Shown here: in pieces, positions 62,285 through 64,000 of the stretch
Layout of the letters: each line of letters begins with the position of its first letter
How positions within the stretch are numbered: position 1 is the stretch's first letter
Assembly: GCA_030220185.1 (NCBI GenBank)
Contig: JASPKZ010005704.1
Location: forward strand, 458,001-522,000
Origin: Diploptera punctata
Taxonomy: Eukaryota > Arthropoda > Insecta > Blattodea > Blaberidae
DNA length: 64,000 nucleotides
Direction of reading: 5' to 3'
Made by a program: the position numbers and the translations under genes
Notes under the pieces: model-generated
What the model was told of the DNA's origin: nothing
Seen by the model: the letters and a program-made list of their open reading frames with translations, nothing else
The model's database searches: none

Positions 62285-63640
62285 TATGGAAATATCAATT
62301 AACAAAACTAAAATTATGGCATTTCATGGGAAGGACCCCATACAAAGTAAAATCTGTCTCCAGAAATAAAATTTTAGATAGATCTAATCATAAGTAATGC
62401 CACGAGTGATTTCCAAATTATCGATAAATTCACGACTCACGAAGTGAGGAGTGGATTTATCTAGAGAATTTGGAAATCAAGAGTGGCATTTGTTAGGACT
62501 ATTTAACGAATAAAATTAAGCTGTTTACTCACACATCATTATTTAACTATAGTTATTTTAAAATATTTATTTATTTAATGTAAACGGCGATGTTTGAAAA
62601 CAAATGAGAAACGGTATGTGCGCTTCATCTGCTTCCTTTGTTTATCACTGCAACCTGATCATATTATTTATTGCCAAAGGAACGCAATATTGTAAGAATG
62701 CTCTCTAGTGGAGAACAAATGAAACATCAAACTGTATATTAATACATTTCTGTTGTCGTATGATGTAAATATGACAATTATATTTTTTTGGATTATTACC
62801 TGGGAAAAAAAATAAATTTAAGAAAGTGCAAACAGTGGTTTCTTTTTTTTGGTGGTATAATCAATTGCTACAAATGTTTTTATATATGTGTTGACATTCA
62901 TGCACTATATATACAATATGGTAACCGTATTTCTCACAGGCTCAGTCACTGCAAAATAATGGTCAGACCTGTTCAGAATATTAAAATTGAGGAGCTTTCT
63001 TTAATATGGTAATTATAACACTGATAAATATTTCGTGAAACACGACTCTGATTGGTTGTAAAACAGAAATCATTGAAACGTGATTGGTCATTGACTCCCA
63101 TTGGGGCATGAGTTAAATAGTCAATTTAAAAATCTTGGATATTATCTCTCTATCTGGGATGAAAAGGATATCCCTGAAAAAATTACTAGTTATAATAAAA
63201 GTTTAGGAATTATTAATCAAGTTATGAAACCATCCCTTGTACAAAAAAACACCAGATTACATTTATATAACACTTTGGCTAGACCAGTGTTGACCTATGG
63301 TAGTGAAGCATGGACACTAAAAATACAACATGAAAGCAGAATAACGGCTTGTGAAATGAGATTCATGCGCAGAACAGCGGGTTACACCAGATGGGATCGG
63401 AAAAGGAACACCGATATCTTAAAAGAATTGAAGACTACGCCAATTTTGGAATATATTAAACAGTACCAACTAAATTGGAAACACCATCTTGAAAGAATGA
63501 GTTCAAATCGGATCCCCAAAGCTGTTTATAATTATATACCAAGAGGACGAAGATCACTGGGCCGTCCTATGAAACGCTGGAGGGAAAATTTTCTATAGGA
63601 TCGTAACAGGCCTTGGCCTAATACTTGGAAGGAAGAAGAA
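62285..63640 (+). mobile_element. LINE-F split by MITE M
   Basis: 62285-62390 encodes MEISINKTKIMAFHGKDPIQ and LQK before a frameshift. It continues at 63121 QFKNLGYYLSIWDEKDIPEK, YGSEAWTLKIQHESRITACE, MRFMRRTAGYTRWDRKRN, RIPKAVYNYIPRGRRSLGRP, MKRWRENFL* (open to 63598). 3' hairpin AGGCC-TT-GGCCT (63608-63619), then (GAA)n. RT catalytic motifs are truncated away. Confidence 0.9.
62391..63120 (+). mobile_element. MITE-like element M, best-dated copy with 3 bp TSD
   Basis: 730 bp from TAAGTAATGCC to GTTAAATAG. The empty site is known from the LINE-F copy at 48.8 kb (GATCTAATCAATTTAAA), so TCA (62388-62390, 63121-63123) is a true duplication. Hairpin 62392-62496 (arms ~45 bp), inner GACTATTTAACG at about 62498. 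On the minus strand: CCAAT at 63087-63083 and 63055-63051, TATATATA near 62912-62905. Confidence 0.9.
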
Positions 63641-63737
63641 GAAATTATTCATTTCGGTAATATCCTATCATTGTCTTGCTCTCTACAACTAGAACGAAAT
63701 CTGAATGATATTCCAATGTACTAGACTTTTCTATTAT

Positions 63738-64000
63738 AATTAAGTAACTCATTGGTACTATCAAACATGGAAATTCGTGTCCCAGCGGACATAAGCTATC
63801 CATACATCCCTCACCTGAGCTAAAGTTTTCCAATCATTCCCTGTATAATTTACTTTCCTCAAATCATAGTTAATGTTATTCTCCCACCTCATTCTTGGTC
63901 TAGCGACTGGGCGTTTTCCCTCTGGCTTCCTACAAGAAGCTTCCATGCAAGTCTTTCATTCCCATACGGCAACATGTCCTGCCCATCACAGTCTACGAGA
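63738..64000 (-). mobile_element. LINE-A, runs off the window edge
   Basis: Minus strand: MRWENNINYDLRKVNYTGND to the family 3' end. The open piece 63946-63761 includes GKRPVARPRMRW. The 3' end is diverged and the tail reduced to GTTACTTAAT. The 5' continuation lies beyond 64000. Confidence 0.87.

Overview
The window looks like a gene-poor, repeat-saturated stretch of a large insect genome. Base composition is AT-rich, there is no convincing multi-exon host gene, and nearly every recognisable protein fragment belongs to a transposable element. The repeat types (many short 5'-truncated non-LTR retrotransposons with microsatellite tails, several tRNA-derived SINEs, a Penelope-like element, a Tc1-like element) suggest a hemimetabolous insect such as a cockroach or termite. 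That placement is inference from general familiarity with such repeats; nothing in the window proves it. LINE and SINE family letters and numbers below are my own labels. Layout: 0.2-1.4 kb LINE-A. 1.8-5.0 kb a minisatellite with a ~184 bp higher-order period. 5.6-12 kb a mosaic of LINE-A, B, D and P with SINE1 and SINE4. 12.2-13.4 kb the C-terminal part of a Penelope-like element (PLE) with a GIY-YIG nuclease region, two nested insertions and a hammerhead-ribozyme-like 3' motif. 13.4-23.7 kb SINE3, 5 and 6, LINE-A, B, D, G and J, and a dispersed coding repeat R. 24.6-26.8 kb LINE-B broken by LINE-A and a foldback, followed by a SINE2 that contains a MITE. 27.1-28.9 kb a tandem array of seven SINE2-derived 253 bp units. 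29.3-35.4 kb LINE-I, H, F and G with nested SINE3 and LINE-A. 36.7-43.4 kb transposase remnants, MITE copies, LINE-J between ~200 bp direct repeats, LINE-K and SINE5. 43.8-52.4 kb LINE-A copies (one between 233 bp direct repeats, one split by two other LINEs) and a LINE-G whose 3' UTR has become a tandem array. 52.8-63.1 kb three more MITE copies, a second PLE-like foldback, LINE-I, O, A and G, and a Tc1-like element with tRNA-like modules. 63.1-64.0 kb the end of a MITE-split LINE-F and a LINE-A running off the edge. How the parts relate: insertion order can often be read because the insertions keep target-site duplications (TSDs). Copies are 5'-truncated, as target-primed reverse transcription predicts. 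Several unrelated LINE 3' ends carry the same small GC-rich hairpin with compensatory base changes just before the microsatellite tail. SINE2 shares its 3' end with LINE-O, which points to LINE-O as its mobilising partner. Three foldback elements carry inverted, outward-facing copies of a module resembling the hammerhead-like 3' motif of the PLE. Most reading frames are broken; the longest intact one (256 codons) is the C-terminal part of LINE-J. Overall this is a dense fossil record of retrotransposition, not an operon or a host gene cluster.
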